A stretch of DNA of 64,000 nucleotides from a virus, in IMG/VR virus record IMGVR_UViG_3300007511_002249, positions 1 to 64,000 of that record; one strand, 5' to 3'. The notes beneath the pieces are model-generated. The model worked only from the letters and a program-made list of their open reading frames with translations, was not told the origin of the DNA and did no database searches. This document shows, one piece after another, positions 14,640 to 22,517 of the stretch. A program made the position numbers and the translations under genes. Each line of letters starts with the position of its first letter. Position 1 is the first letter of the stretch.

Positions 14640-15965
14640 ATGAGATCCCGAGTAGAGAGAAAAAATCTAAAGAAGGAATCAAGACAGTTCTTAAAAAACC
14701 TTGAAGCTCTTACTCGTATTCAAGAGCGCAACTCAAAGGTTGCATTTTTAATGTCTAATTCCCCAAGAACTTCTGGAAGCATTCTTCTTTCTTTGCTTTC
14801 TTATTCACCTGCAAACAGAACTGAAAATATTTTCAAGCAGATCGTGATTAATCACGTCTTAAAATGTGAAAAAACATCTGCAATGTCATCTTCTACTATG
14901 ATTAAAATGCTTATAGACCTAACCAGGAAATCTGATAATCTAAGCAGCATGGGTATCAAAGATAAAGAAAAATCTATAAGAAAAGATGTAGATGACATAT
15001 TTGATGCCATTCAGGAAAAAATGTCTAGGCCAACTTTGAGAACCTTAGAGGATTACCTAAAAATAAATTTTGACAAAACAACATCTTCTCTTGTTTTGGA
15101 GTCTCTAAAATTATCAGGAATGTCAGGAAAGTTATCTTTTGAGCATAGCAATATTCCTAATCCCATTATAGAATCTAATGCCAGCTATATCTTTGAAATA
15201 GAACCAGACCCTAACCTTCTTTTACAGTCAGACTTCATGTGGGCAAAAAAAGATGTTTCTGTCTTGTGCATAGAAGGCTTTATAGAAAAAGTTTCCGAAA
15301 TAGATGTAATACTTTCTTCATTAGCAGAAAGAAAAGGTAATGCAGTCATTATCTGTCTCGGATACTCTCCTGAAGTTGTCTCAACTATTATAGCGAACAA
15401 CGCCCGCGGAACATTTAATGTAATGCTTTGTAAGCCCAGCCAAGAAGAAGAAGCCATAAATGATATTTTCGACATGTCAGCCGCATCAGGATCATGCTTC
15501 TACGGATTCCAGACAGGTACAATATCTACTTCATTTTCTCCCGAGCACCTAGATAGCACAAATGAAGAGGTCGTAATAACTGAGAATAAGATAAGCATCA
15601 AAAGCTCTATATCCAAGAATTCTGCTAACACAAGGGCAGAAAAGATAAGAGAGCAGCTCGGTGAGAGTGATTTAAAAGATGACTACCTTAAAAGAAGAAT
15701 AACCTCGCTTACATCCAACCAGGTTAAAATAAATCTGCCTGAAAAAACGTCACAGGAAAAATTTAGTCAAATTGAGAAAATTGATACTGCACTTAGATGT
15801 GCCAATGCGATTACTAGATTTGGGATAATCGATATTCCGGAATCAAGCATTATACCAGGTAGCGGACGACAGATAGCATCTTCAATTTACATTGGATGCA
15901 AATATGGATATGAATTATTTAAGCAGTTATCTTCTATCGACACTGCGATCGTTTTAGATGACTAA
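14640..15965 (+). CDS. Divergent GroEL-like chaperonin, probably unable to hydrolyse ATP, 441 aa
   Basis: The chaperonin order can be followed end to end. Residues 101-131 (SSMGIKDKEKSIRKDVDDI...MSRP) align with GroEL AAGMNPMDLKRGIDKAV...LSVP. Residues 205-262 align with the apical domain, with IEKVSEIDVILSSLAERKGN, VVSTIIANNARGTFNV and the GroEL-like RGTLNV site. Residues 332-410 match IRQQIEE...VEDAL...VAGGG as IREQLGE...IDTAL...IPGSG. Nucleotide motifs are degraded: GPKGR becomes SPRTSG (41-46), DGTTT becomes MSSST (82-86), and the GroEL D398 position is Thr. The final equatorial segment is also shortened (GroEL is about 548 aa). It follows prkA by 14 nt. Either a scaffold/decoy subunit or a highly specialised phage chaperonin. 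Confidence 0.75.
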   Translation: MRSRVERKNLKKESRQFLKNLEALTRIQERNSKVAFLMSNSPRTSGSILLSLLSYSPANRTENIFKQIVINHVLKCEKTSAMSSSTMIKMLIDLTRKSDNLSSMGIKDKEKSIRKDVDDIFDAIQEKMSRPTLRTLEDYLKINFDKTTSSLVLESLKLSGMSGKLSFEHSNIPNPIIESNASYIFEIEPDPNLLLQSDFMWAKKDVSVLCIEGFIEKVSEIDVILSSLAERKGNAVIICLGYSPEVVSTIIANNARGTFNVMLCKPSQEEEAINDIFDMSAASGSCFYGFQTGTISTSFSPEHLDSTNEEVVITENKISIKSSISKNSANTRAEKIREQLGESDLKDDYLKRRITSLTSNQVKINLPEKTSQEKFSQIEKIDTALRCANAITRFGIIDIPESSIIPGSGRQIASSIYIGCKYGYELFKQLSSIDTAIVLDD

Positions 15966-15976
15966 GGAGAGAAAAA

Positions 15977-16198
15977 ATGAGTTTGCAAAATGATGTAACT
16001 TACAGCGTAAAAGCAATTATCGAAGAGGTAAAAGCACAGATTGAAAGAAATTTCAATACAGCAATCAACAATAATATGCTGACTATCGACAAGGAAAAGC
16101 TTCCTGGAATTTGTAAGCTTGCTAATGATTCAGTAGATCAGGCTTTCATTGAGAAATCTGACTTGCTAATTAACGCTCTTAGACGCCATAGCAAGTAG
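15977..16198 (+). CDS. Small helical hypothetical protein, 73 aa
   Basis: Strong ribosome-binding site AAGGAGAGAAAAA before ATG 15977. The protein is entirely helical in appearance, with alternating hydrophobic and charged positions (VKAIIEEVKAQIERNFNTAI..., then LLINALRRHSK). It lies 11 nt after the chaperonin-like gene and 4 nt before the next, so it is in the same transcript. No family is recognised; a partner or assembly factor for the neighbouring protein is a possibility only by position. Confidence 0.6.
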   Translation: MSLQNDVTYSVKAIIEEVKAQIERNFNTAINNNMLTIDKEKLPGICKLANDSVDQAFIEKSDLLINALRRHSK

Positions 16199-16202
16199 TT
16201 TA

Positions 16203-16679
16203 ATGAAAAGTGCTGAGAAGCATTTAATTCAATGCCACTGTATTCTGCCCCAGTACAGAGGCAAGCCAGACCCTGTTTTTCATAAGTTTACAGTTTTTTC
16301 TATTCTTGAAAACGATAAGGTAGTTGAAAAGCTGGCACAGTGTCCAAACTGCGGCGTCATTCACAAAGTTGTAGATGTTTGCAAAAGTGAGATTGCGTCA
16401 GGAAAAGATGAAACAAAGTCTATCATTGAAATTAAAGACATTAAGTTCGGATTACCACCTCGCCTAGTTGAAATTCTAGAATCCTATAGCTGTGATCTTC
16501 CTGCATGGGAGCATGCACAGTTTATATTAGATGAAAAAAGGTGGGGAGAAAAAGTAAGAGTTTCCTACGAGGAAAATGAGGATGATACTTTTGCAAAGTT
16601 TCTGGTATTTGTAGATGAAGACCAGTATAGGATATCTTCGTCATCAAGTCAAAGCTTTTTAGGAGATAGTGATGAGTGA
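16203..16679 (+). CDS. Hypothetical protein with a Cys/His metal-site-like N-terminus, 158 aa
   Basis: Cys/His pairs lie in the first 60 residues: HLIQCHCILPQY (about 7-18) and CPNCGVIHKVVDVC (about 47-60). Together they could hold one zinc ion in a ribbon-like fold. The remainder is an alpha/beta region with LVEILESYSCDLPAWEHAQFIL and an acidic Ser-rich tail. I do not recognise the family; the combination looks like a conserved phage protein. The end overlaps the next gene by a few codons. Confidence 0.58.
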   Translation: MKSAEKHLIQCHCILPQYRGKPDPVFHKFTVFSILENDKVVEKLAQCPNCGVIHKVVDVCKSEIASGKDETKSIIEIKDIKFGLPPRLVEILESYSCDLPAWEHAQFILDEKRWGEKVRVSYEENEDDTFAKFLVFVDEDQYRISSSSSQSFLGDSDE

Positions 16680-16926
16680 AATAAAGAAATACGGTGAAAA
16701 TGATACTGATAAATGGGTAAAAGAAATGTCTATGTCTCGAGAGATAGTCCTAGAAATTCTTAGGCATGGCGTAAGTCAATCCCAGATAAATCAGATAATT
16801 GGCCTCCTGGCTCTTGAGCTTGAGAATAGAGAGCTTCTAACAGGATATAGAGGCATCTATAAGATGTCCCAAGGTGAAACAGTCGAGGGTGTTAAATCTA
16901 CCTCAAAGATTATTCTAGATAGCTAA
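16672..16926 (+). CDS. Small helical hypothetical protein, 84 aa
   Basis: The start at ATG 16672 is preferred over GTG 16669 because AGGAG (16661-16665) lies at the usual distance. It overlaps the 3' end of the preceding gene by 8 nt. The middle reads EIVLEILRHGVSQSQINQIIGLLALELENR, a probable helix-turn-helix-like or helical hairpin region. The C-terminus is polar. No family is recognised. Confidence 0.55.
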   Translation: MSEIKKYGENDTDKWVKEMSMSREIVLEILRHGVSQSQINQIIGLLALELENRELLTGYRGIYKMSQGETVEGVKSTSKIILDS

Positions 16927-16969
16927 AATACATACATTTCAATATTTACTCTTCGATGAGGGCTCTCAA

Positions 16970-17680
16970 ATGACAAGAGTGAATAGATTGCTTAACAGGA
17001 ATATCTGGGACACGGTCTGCGATGATCCTTCGTGCGGTGAATTCAAAGTAGAACTCAAACCTGAGATAAGAAAAGCGCTTCTTAGAATCGCGTATGACTT
17101 TCTTGAGTCGATTGATCCTAAGATGACATTTACTGATATCACGCTCACAGGATCTATGGCAAACTACAATTATACAGACCAAAGCGATCTGGATCTCCAC
17201 ATACTTTTTGATTTCTCTTCAATGGGGGAAACCGGAGAACTCATTCAAGATCTTTTCAATGCTAAGCGTCGATTATGGAATGATGCACATGATATAAAGA
17301 TTAAGGATCACGACGTTGAACTCTACGCACAAGATTCTAAGGAGCCCCACCATTCTACAGGGGTTTTCTCTGTTTTAAGAAACAAGTGGCTTGTCGTCCC
17401 CCAGAGAACCAATCCTGAGATCGACGAGGAGTATGTCCTTAAAAAATCACAAGATATTATGGATAGAATAGACCATGTAGTAGAATTAGAAGAAAAAAGA
17501 AAAGCCCTGGATATTGCCAAAGACAAGATTATGAAAATGAGAAAAGCAGGTCTTGAGAGAAAAGGCGAATTTGCTGAGGAAAATTTAATTTTTAAAACTC
17601 TGCGAAACACCGGGTACATTGGAAAGTTAAACGATGCCATACGTAATGAATATGATCGTTCTGTTTCATTAGATCAATAG
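16970..17680 (+). CDS. Nucleotidyltransferase-fold protein, 236 aa
   Basis: The pol-beta nucleotidyltransferase signature is clear: TLTGSMANYNYTDQSDLDLHIL (about residues 62-83), with the GS, the two catalytic carboxylates in SDLDLH, and the start of the third strand nearby. A third acidic residue may be D113 or E115 in KIKDHDVELYAQD. The C-terminal half is helical. Such proteins transfer a nucleotide to RNA, protein or small molecules; the substrate is unknown. The gene stands alone with a 43-nt leader and a GAGGG ribosome-binding site. Two unrelated-looking members of the same superfamily occur at 36576 and 37555. Confidence 0.72.
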   Translation: MTRVNRLLNRNIWDTVCDDPSCGEFKVELKPEIRKALLRIAYDFLESIDPKMTFTDITLTGSMANYNYTDQSDLDLHILFDFSSMGETGELIQDLFNAKRRLWNDAHDIKIKDHDVELYAQDSKEPHHSTGVFSVLRNKWLVVPQRTNPEIDEEYVLKKSQDIMDRIDHVVELEEKRKALDIAKDKIMKMRKAGLERKGEFAEENLIFKTLRNTGYIGKLNDAIRNEYDRSVSLDQ

Positions 17681-17701
17681 CTACGCGAAAGGAAGTAGGA
17701 A

Positions 17702-17884
17702 ATGAGCAAAGTCATAGATAAGTGGGAAGAATTGAAAGTTCTGATAGAGAGCTTGGAGCTGGATATTCACAAGAATGCCCGAGGAAACAAAAGTGCAGGA
17801 ACTCGTGCACGAAAAGGATTGCGTCTCTTGAAGAACGCAGCAGCAGACTTAGTCAAGACTTCGCTAGAAGAAGGCAAAGACTAA
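17702..17884 (+). CDS. Hc1-like (histone H1-like) small basic protein, 60 aa
   Basis: Ribosome-binding site AAGGAAGTAGGAA precedes the ATG. The 60 residues (DIHKNARGNKSAGTRARKGLR at 26-46) follow the pattern of the chlamydial Hc1 N-terminal domain, helix, A-x-GNK-A-x-x-x-R-x-R-x-G, helix, which is also found as small stand-alone proteins in other bacteria. Such proteins bind and compact DNA. It ends 14 nt before the tmRNA gene. Whether it acts on phage or host DNA cannot be seen. Confidence 0.6.
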   Translation: MSKVIDKWEELKVLIESLELDIHKNARGNKSAGTRARKGLRLLKNAAADLVKTSLEEGKD

Positions 17885-17898
17885 ATTTAAACTTTGAT

Positions 17899-18220
17899 GG
17901 GGCCGACACGGTATCGACGTGGTCGGATGTTGAAGGTGATGCAAGTCCTGGAGGTGCCCGGCCAGGTAAAAAGGCACAAAATAATAATCGCAAACGACGA
18001 TTTTGATATATACGCAATCGCTGCTTAAAAACCAGTAGATGTGTGAGGCGGCAACAGCCAATAAACAGAAAGTTGCTTGAGATAAGGTTCGACTTACTCC
18101 TTTTAAAAGTAAGCATTTTTTTGAGATGAGCTTGCTGGAGCCAAAAACCAGCTAAACTTGTAAATGAATCCCTACAATTGATGGTTGCGGACGCGGGTTC
18201 GATTCCCGCCGGCTCCACCA
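17899..18220 (+). ncRNA. ssrA: tmRNA (ssrA), one-piece, phage-encoded
   Basis: The RNA begins GGGGCCGACACGGTATCGACG and ends CGGCTCCACCA, giving a 7-bp acceptor stem (one G-U pair) with an encoded CCA. The T-arm is GCGGG-TTCGATT-CCCGC. The tRNA-like domain brackets a tag reading frame whose resume region AATCGCAAACGACGA closely matches the E. coli tmRNA. The length, 322 nt, is slightly shorter than the bacterial form (about 360 nt). tmRNA releases stalled ribosomes, with SmpB, and tags the unfinished protein for proteolysis. No SmpB gene is in this window, so host SmpB would be needed. Confidence 0.95.
17990..18028 (+). other. tmRNA tag reading frame: ANDDFDIYAIAA
   Basis: Resume codon GCA at 17990-17992 followed by AAC GAC GAT TTT GAT ATA TAC GCA ATC GCT GCT and TAA at 18026-18028. 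The tag starts AND like the E. coli tag ANDENYALAA. It ends AIAA rather than ALAA and is two residues longer. The terminal Ala-Ala needed for ClpXP-type recognition is kept. Confidence 0.9.
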
Positions 18221-18252
18221 TTGTTTATCAAAATAAATAGAAAGAAAGATAC

Positions 18253-18495
18253 TTAATCAGGAAGGGAAGACTTAAGCTTGCCCAGAATACTTTTCTCTAT
18301 TTGGCAGATTCTCATTCGTGTCAAGTCAAACACTTCCCCAATTTCCTGCAATGTCTTAGGACCTTCTTTGGCACTTATCAAAACACAATTAAAGTCTTTT
18401 TTGCAGTCGATCCAATTTTTACACTCTTTTTTGCGACATGGCATGTTTTTATCAGAGTGCGCATCAAAACATGTTTGCTTTAAAAAAATACTCAT
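18253..18495 (-). CDS. Sigma-70 region 4-like protein with Cys-rich N-terminus, 80 aa
   Basis: The C-terminal half TLQEIGEVFDLTRMRICQIEKSILGKL (about 48-74) matches sigma-70 region 4 (T..E.G..F..TR.R..QIE...L.KL), the part that contacts the -35 box. The N-terminal half holds C9, C20, C25 and C31 (CFDAHS, CRKKECKNWIDCKK), consistent with a zinc site. Region 2 is absent, so it is not a full sigma factor; it may be a promoter-recognition adaptor or anti-sigma-type regulator. It is divergent from the PhoH gene with only 27 nt between them, and is the second minus-strand gene in the window. Confidence 0.75.
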   Translation of the reverse strand: MSIFLKQTCFDAHSDKNMPCRKKECKNWIDCKKDFNCVLISAKEGPKTLQEIGEVFDLTRMRICQIEKSILGKLKSSLPD

Positions 18496-18522
18496 AAATT
18501 TAACTCGAGAGACGGAGACATT

Positions 18523-19836
18523 GTGAAAAAGACATTTATTCTTGATACTAACGTTCTTCTCTATGATGCAGAATGTCTGCTGTCCTTTGATGATAATAAT
18601 ATAATCATTCCTCTAATTGTTTTAGAAGAATTAGATGATCATAAGCGCAGACCTGACGAAGTAGGAAAAAATGCGCGAAAATCAGTTAGGCTTCTCGATA
18701 AGTTTAGAGAGAAAGGATCCTTAAGCGAAGGGATCGAGCTGGATAGCGGCGGAACGCTTACTATCCTGGGAAGCGAACAGATTACATGTCCTTTCCCAGC
18801 AGACTTAGATAAAAGCTCTGTAGATAACGTAATTCTTGCGATGACAAAATGCCTCCAAGATACTCGAGAAGAAAAAGTAATACTTGTAACAAAGGACATA
18901 AACGTAAGAGTGAAATGTGATGCCCTGGGAATCACATGTGAAGATTTCAATAAGCACAAGATAATCGACAAATCAGAAGGGCTTTACACAGGGGTAAGGA
19001 GGCTAAGTGCGCCGCAATCCTTGATTGACAAAGTCTATACAGATCGAGAGATACCTGTCCCTGAAGAAATCATTGGTGAAGAACTTTACGCAAACGAATT
19101 CATAGTAATGAAAGATGAAAGTACCGGTCAGGGCTCAGCAATCGTTCGACATATTAAGAAATCTAATACGCTCAGACTTATTCCAGAAATAAAAAGCTCC
19201 TGGGGCTTAATTCCTAGAAACAAGGAGCAGAAATTTTCATTTGATATACTTTTCGATGACAATATTAAGCTCATTACGTTGGTAGGAAAAGCCGGAACTG
19301 GGAAAACGTTGCTTGCAGCATCTGCAGCACTAGAGCAAGCATTCTCTAAAGACGGTAAGTATAAAAAGGTGGTTATCTCCCGCCCCGTCCAGGCTGTAGG
19401 CAAAGATATCGGATATCTCCCGGGAGATATCTACGATAAGATGGCACCCTGGATTGCACCAATAAGGGACAATCTCCGGTATCTTTTCGGAGACGATAAA
19501 GACACGCTGGACATGTACATTGAAAGCGGAAAGATAGAGATTGAAGCCATAACTTACATCAGAGGAAGATCGATCTCCGACGCGATTATAATAATTGATG
19601 AAGCACAAAATCTAACAACTCATGAGCTTAAGACAATCATCACCCGGGTAGGTGAAAACACAAAGATAATATTGACAGGTGATGTTGATCAAATCGATAA
19701 TACATACCTGGATGCCACATCAAACGGCTTAAGTTACACGGTGGAAAAATTTAAAGAATATGATATTTCTGCACATGTAACGCTCTTAAAGGGTGAAAGA
19801 TCAGAGCTGGCAAGCTTAGGCGCTGAAATCCTATAA
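18523..19836 (+). CDS. phoH: PhoH2-type protein: PIN nuclease domain fused to PhoH ATPase, 437 aa
   Basis: Start GTG 18523 behind GACGGAGACATT. Residues 1-140 are a PIN domain: FILDTNVLLYD (5-15), VLEELD (33-38), and DNVILAM (101-107), with the acidic residues needed for metal binding. Residues about 225-437 are the PhoH ATPase with Walker A GKAGTGKT (255-262) and Walker B IIIIDEAQN (355-363). PhoH2 proteins in bacteria are RNA-unwinding and RNA-cleaving enzymes, and PhoH-family genes are common in marine phages. All motifs look intact. A role in host RNA turnover during infection is likely but inferred. Confidence 0.93.
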   Translation: MKKTFILDTNVLLYDAECLLSFDDNNIIIPLIVLEELDDHKRRPDEVGKNARKSVRLLDKFREKGSLSEGIELDSGGTLTILGSEQITCPFPADLDKSSVDNVILAMTKCLQDTREEKVILVTKDINVRVKCDALGITCEDFNKHKIIDKSEGLYTGVRRLSAPQSLIDKVYTDREIPVPEEIIGEELYANEFIVMKDESTGQGSAIVRHIKKSNTLRLIPEIKSSWGLIPRNKEQKFSFDILFDDNIKLITLVGKAGTGKTLLAASAALEQAFSKDGKYKKVVISRPVQAVGKDIGYLPGDIYDKMAPWIAPIRDNLRYLFGDDKDTLDMYIESGKIEIEAITYIRGRSISDAIIIIDEAQNLTTHELKTIITRVGENTKIILTGDVDQIDNTYLDATSNGLSYTVEKFKEYDISAHVTLLKGERSELASLGAEIL

Positions 19837-19857
19837 TTTAATCTCCTGCACGTTATA

Positions 19858-21810
19858 ATGAATAAAACGACCAGGAGTGTACAGTCTGCTATGTTCAATA
19901 CCAGCCTTTTTGATACAAAACCCCAGATAAAAATCCCCGCTGAAGCTAAAGTAGTTTTTGTTTCAGATATGTTTGTTGAAGATTACGTTGGAGGTGCGGA
20001 ACTTACTTCCGAAGCTTTAATCCAATCATCTCCCTTTACTGTCTATAAGCTTCACTCCAAAGACGTGAATTTGGATACTCTTTCCCAGGGTCACGACAAG
20101 TTCTGGATATTTGGTAACTTCTCGGCGATGGACTACAAGCTGATCCCGTCTATTGTTGCTAATATGAGATATGCGATCTTAGAATATGATTATAAGTTCT
20201 GCAGGTATCGATCACCCGAAAAGCACCTGGAAATAGAAGGAAATAAATGCGACTGTCATGAGCACATTCATGGAAAAATAGTCTCTGCATTGTTTGAGGG
20301 TGCAAAATCTATATGGTGGATGTCTGAAAAGCAGATGGAAATCCAGCATTCTCGATTTCCCTTTCTGTCTAAGAAGCCAAACACAGTATTATCGTCAGTT
20401 TTTGATGAGGATTTTTTCTTAACTGCAAAAGCCTTGCGCACTAAGCACAAAGATAAAAAAAGCAATAACTGGATTGTTATGGGATCTGCTTCTTGGATAA
20501 AAGGAGTAGATGATGCAAAAAAATATTGTGAAGATAACAATTTAGAATATGAGGTTGTCTGGAACCTTCCTTATGAAGAGTGTTTAGATAAGTTAGCTAG
20601 CAGTAAAGGCCTGGTATTTCTCCCCAAGGGGGCTGATACATGTCCCCGACTTGTAATCGAGGCAAAGATTTTGGGTTGCGAACTAGTCTTGAATGACAAT
20701 GTTCAACATAAAGATGAGGAATGGTTTTCAACTGATGATATGATCGATACTGAGTCATATCTTTACGCTGCAAGAGATAGATTCTGGAATGGGATTAAGA
20801 GCGATATGGAGTTTAAAACAACAATAAGCGGTTACACTACAACTAAGGATTGCATCGAGCAAAATTATCCCTGGAAAGAATGCATTACATCTATGTTGGG
20901 TTTTTGTAATGAAGTAGTAGTAGTTGATGGAGGATCCAAGGATGGGACTTGGGAAGAGCTGAAATCCTGGTCTGAAAAGGAAGAAAAGCTTGTAATTCAT
21001 CAAGAAGTTAGAGATTGGAATCATGAGCGGTTCGCCGTATTTGACGGACTCCAGAAGGCTCTTGCAAGATCTCTTTGCACAGGCGAATACTGCTGGCAAA
21101 TGGACTGTGATGAAGTTGTTCATGAAAATGATTATGAAAAGATAATCGGGTTATGTAGAAACTTTCCTCACAATATTGATCTTATAGCAATGCCTGTTAT
21201 AGAGTTTTGGGGAGGTCCTGAGAAGGTCCGTGCCGATATTTTTCCCTGGAAGTGGAGAGTAAGTAGGAATAAACCTCACATTACTCACGGAATTCCAGCA
21301 AATTTAAGAAAGTTCGATGAGAACGGACATGTATATTCAGCACCAGGCTCGGACGGATGTGACTACATTAGGTCTGATAGTTTCCAGATTGTCCCGTGTG
21401 GAAATTTCTATACACAGGATGTGGATAATGTTAGACAGCAAGTTAACGTAAACTACCAAGCAAAAGAAGCATACCAGAATTGGTTCAACCAGGTTCTCGA
21501 TGCTTTCCCATGCGTTTACCACTTTTCATGGTGGGATCTTGAGCGAAAAATTAGAACATACCGAGATTACTGGGGGAAACACTGGAAGTCACTTTATAAC
21601 GAGGGGAAAGAAGATACTTCTGAGAATAATATGATGTTTGACACCCCGTGGAGTGAAGTAACAGAAGAAATGATCGTGGAAAGAGCTGCCTTAATGAAAG
21701 AAAAGTTAGGTGGCTGGGTATGGCACACCAAGTGGAATGGTGAGGATGAAACTACGCACATTGAATGCAGCAAGGACCTTCCGGAAGTGATCAAAAAATG
21801 GATCAACTAA
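19858..21810 (+). CDS. Two-domain glycosyltransferase (GT-B-like plus GT2), 650 aa
   Basis: Residues about 25-310 look like a GT4-type GT-B protein (IVMGSASWIKGVDD, then PKGADTCPRLVIEAKILGCE, the nucleotide-sugar binding helix). Residues about 320-600 are a GT-A/GT2 domain with EVVVVDGGSKDGTWEEL and a DxD-type motif MDCDEVVHENDYEKI. A bifunctional enzyme adding two sugars in sequence is the simplest reading. TATAAT (19854-19859) overlaps the first ATG, so translation may really begin at the ATG at 19891. This is the first gene of the long glycan cluster and ends 13 nt inside the next gene. Confidence 0.82.
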   Translation: MNKTTRSVQSAMFNTSLFDTKPQIKIPAEAKVVFVSDMFVEDYVGGAELTSEALIQSSPFTVYKLHSKDVNLDTLSQGHDKFWIFGNFSAMDYKLIPSIVANMRYAILEYDYKFCRYRSPEKHLEIEGNKCDCHEHIHGKIVSALFEGAKSIWWMSEKQMEIQHSRFPFLSKKPNTVLSSVFDEDFFLTAKALRTKHKDKKSNNWIVMGSASWIKGVDDAKKYCEDNNLEYEVVWNLPYEECLDKLASSKGLVFLPKGADTCPRLVIEAKILGCELVLNDNVQHKDEEWFSTDDMIDTESYLYAARDRFWNGIKSDMEFKTTISGYTTTKDCIEQNYPWKECITSMLGFCNEVVVVDGGSKDGTWEELKSWSEKEEKLVIHQEVRDWNHERFAVFDGLQKALARSLCTGEYCWQMDCDEVVHENDYEKIIGLCRNFPHNIDLIAMPVIEFWGGPEKVRADIFPWKWRVSRNKPHITHGIPANLRKFDENGHVYSAPGSDGCDYIRSDSFQIVPCGNFYTQDVDNVRQQVNVNYQAKEAYQNWFNQVLDAFPCVYHFSWWDLERKIRTYRDYWGKHWKSLYNEGKEDTSENNMMFDTPWSEVTEEMIVERAALMKEKLGGWVWHTKWNGEDETTHIECSKDLPEVIKKWIN

Positions 21811-22517
21811 AAGTAGTATTTATTGTTCCTTCTTACAATATTTCTACTAATATTTCCAAGCTATTAGGATCTCTAACTGAGCAGGAAAATAAAAACTGGG
21901 AGTGCATCATAATAGATGATATCTCAACAGATGATACTTGGGAAAGTCTAAAAAAACATACAAATAATGACGATAGAGTCTCAGTCATAAAAAACGAAGA
22001 GAAAAAATACGCTCTTCGAAATATTGTAGACCACGCCCGAAAACTACAATTTGATGAAAATATTATTATTGCTGTAGTTGATGGCGATGACTCTCTTTGT
22101 AACCCTAAAACAGTTGATATCCTTCTAAATGAGTACGAAAAAGGTAGTCAAGTAGTTTGGACAGCACATCGTTGGGACACAAACGGAATGAACATCTCAG
22201 GACCAATCCCGCATCACATTAATCCCTACTTTTGGCCCTGGAGATCATCTCATTTAAGAACATTCAAGGCGTCGCTACTGAGCAAGATAAGTGATAGAAA
22301 CTTTAAAAACATAAGAGGTGAGTGGTTTAAGAGAGGATATGATCAAGCACTTATGCTACCCTTGATGTACGTAGCAGATTTGTTTACTTACGTTCCTGAA
22401 GTCTGCTACCTCTACAATATAGACTCTTCGTCAATTCCCTCGGAAGAACGTAATTGGTGTGAAAGAGACCAGATATCAACAATCAATTTTGTTCGGGCAA
22501 GAGGGTTTGTTAAATGA
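21798..22517 (+). CDS. GT2 family glycosyltransferase, 239 aa
   Basis: The start at 21798 (MDQLKVVFIVPSYN) is preferred; a longer reading only adds 11 residues inside the previous gene. The GT-A pattern is plain: VPSYN, IIDDISTDDTWESL near residues 37-50, then IAVVDGDDSL near residues 93-102 (DxD). It overlaps the preceding stop and its own stop overlaps the next start (ATGA). Acceptor and donor are not predictable from sequence. Confidence 0.85.
   Translation: MDQLKVVFIVPSYNISTNISKLLGSLTEQENKNWECIIIDDISTDDTWESLKKHTNNDDRVSVIKNEEKKYALRNIVDHARKLQFDENIIIAVVDGDDSLCNPKTVDILLNEYEKGSQVVWTAHRWDTNGMNISGPIPHHINPYFWPWRSSHLRTFKASLLSKISDRNFKNIRGEWFKRGYDQALMLPLMYVADLFTYVPEVCYLYNIDSSSIPSEERNWCERDQISTINFVRARGFVK

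Noticed and set aside
17853-18221. A 122-codon open frame on the minus strand across the tmRNA
   Set aside because: It is only an antisense reading of the tmRNA; the structured RNA explains the sequence and no coding pattern is seen.
18278-18526. Open frames on the plus strand opposite the sigma region 4-like gene
   Set aside because: The minus-strand product has a clear family motif; the plus-strand frames have no motif or ribosome-binding site and run into the PhoH start.
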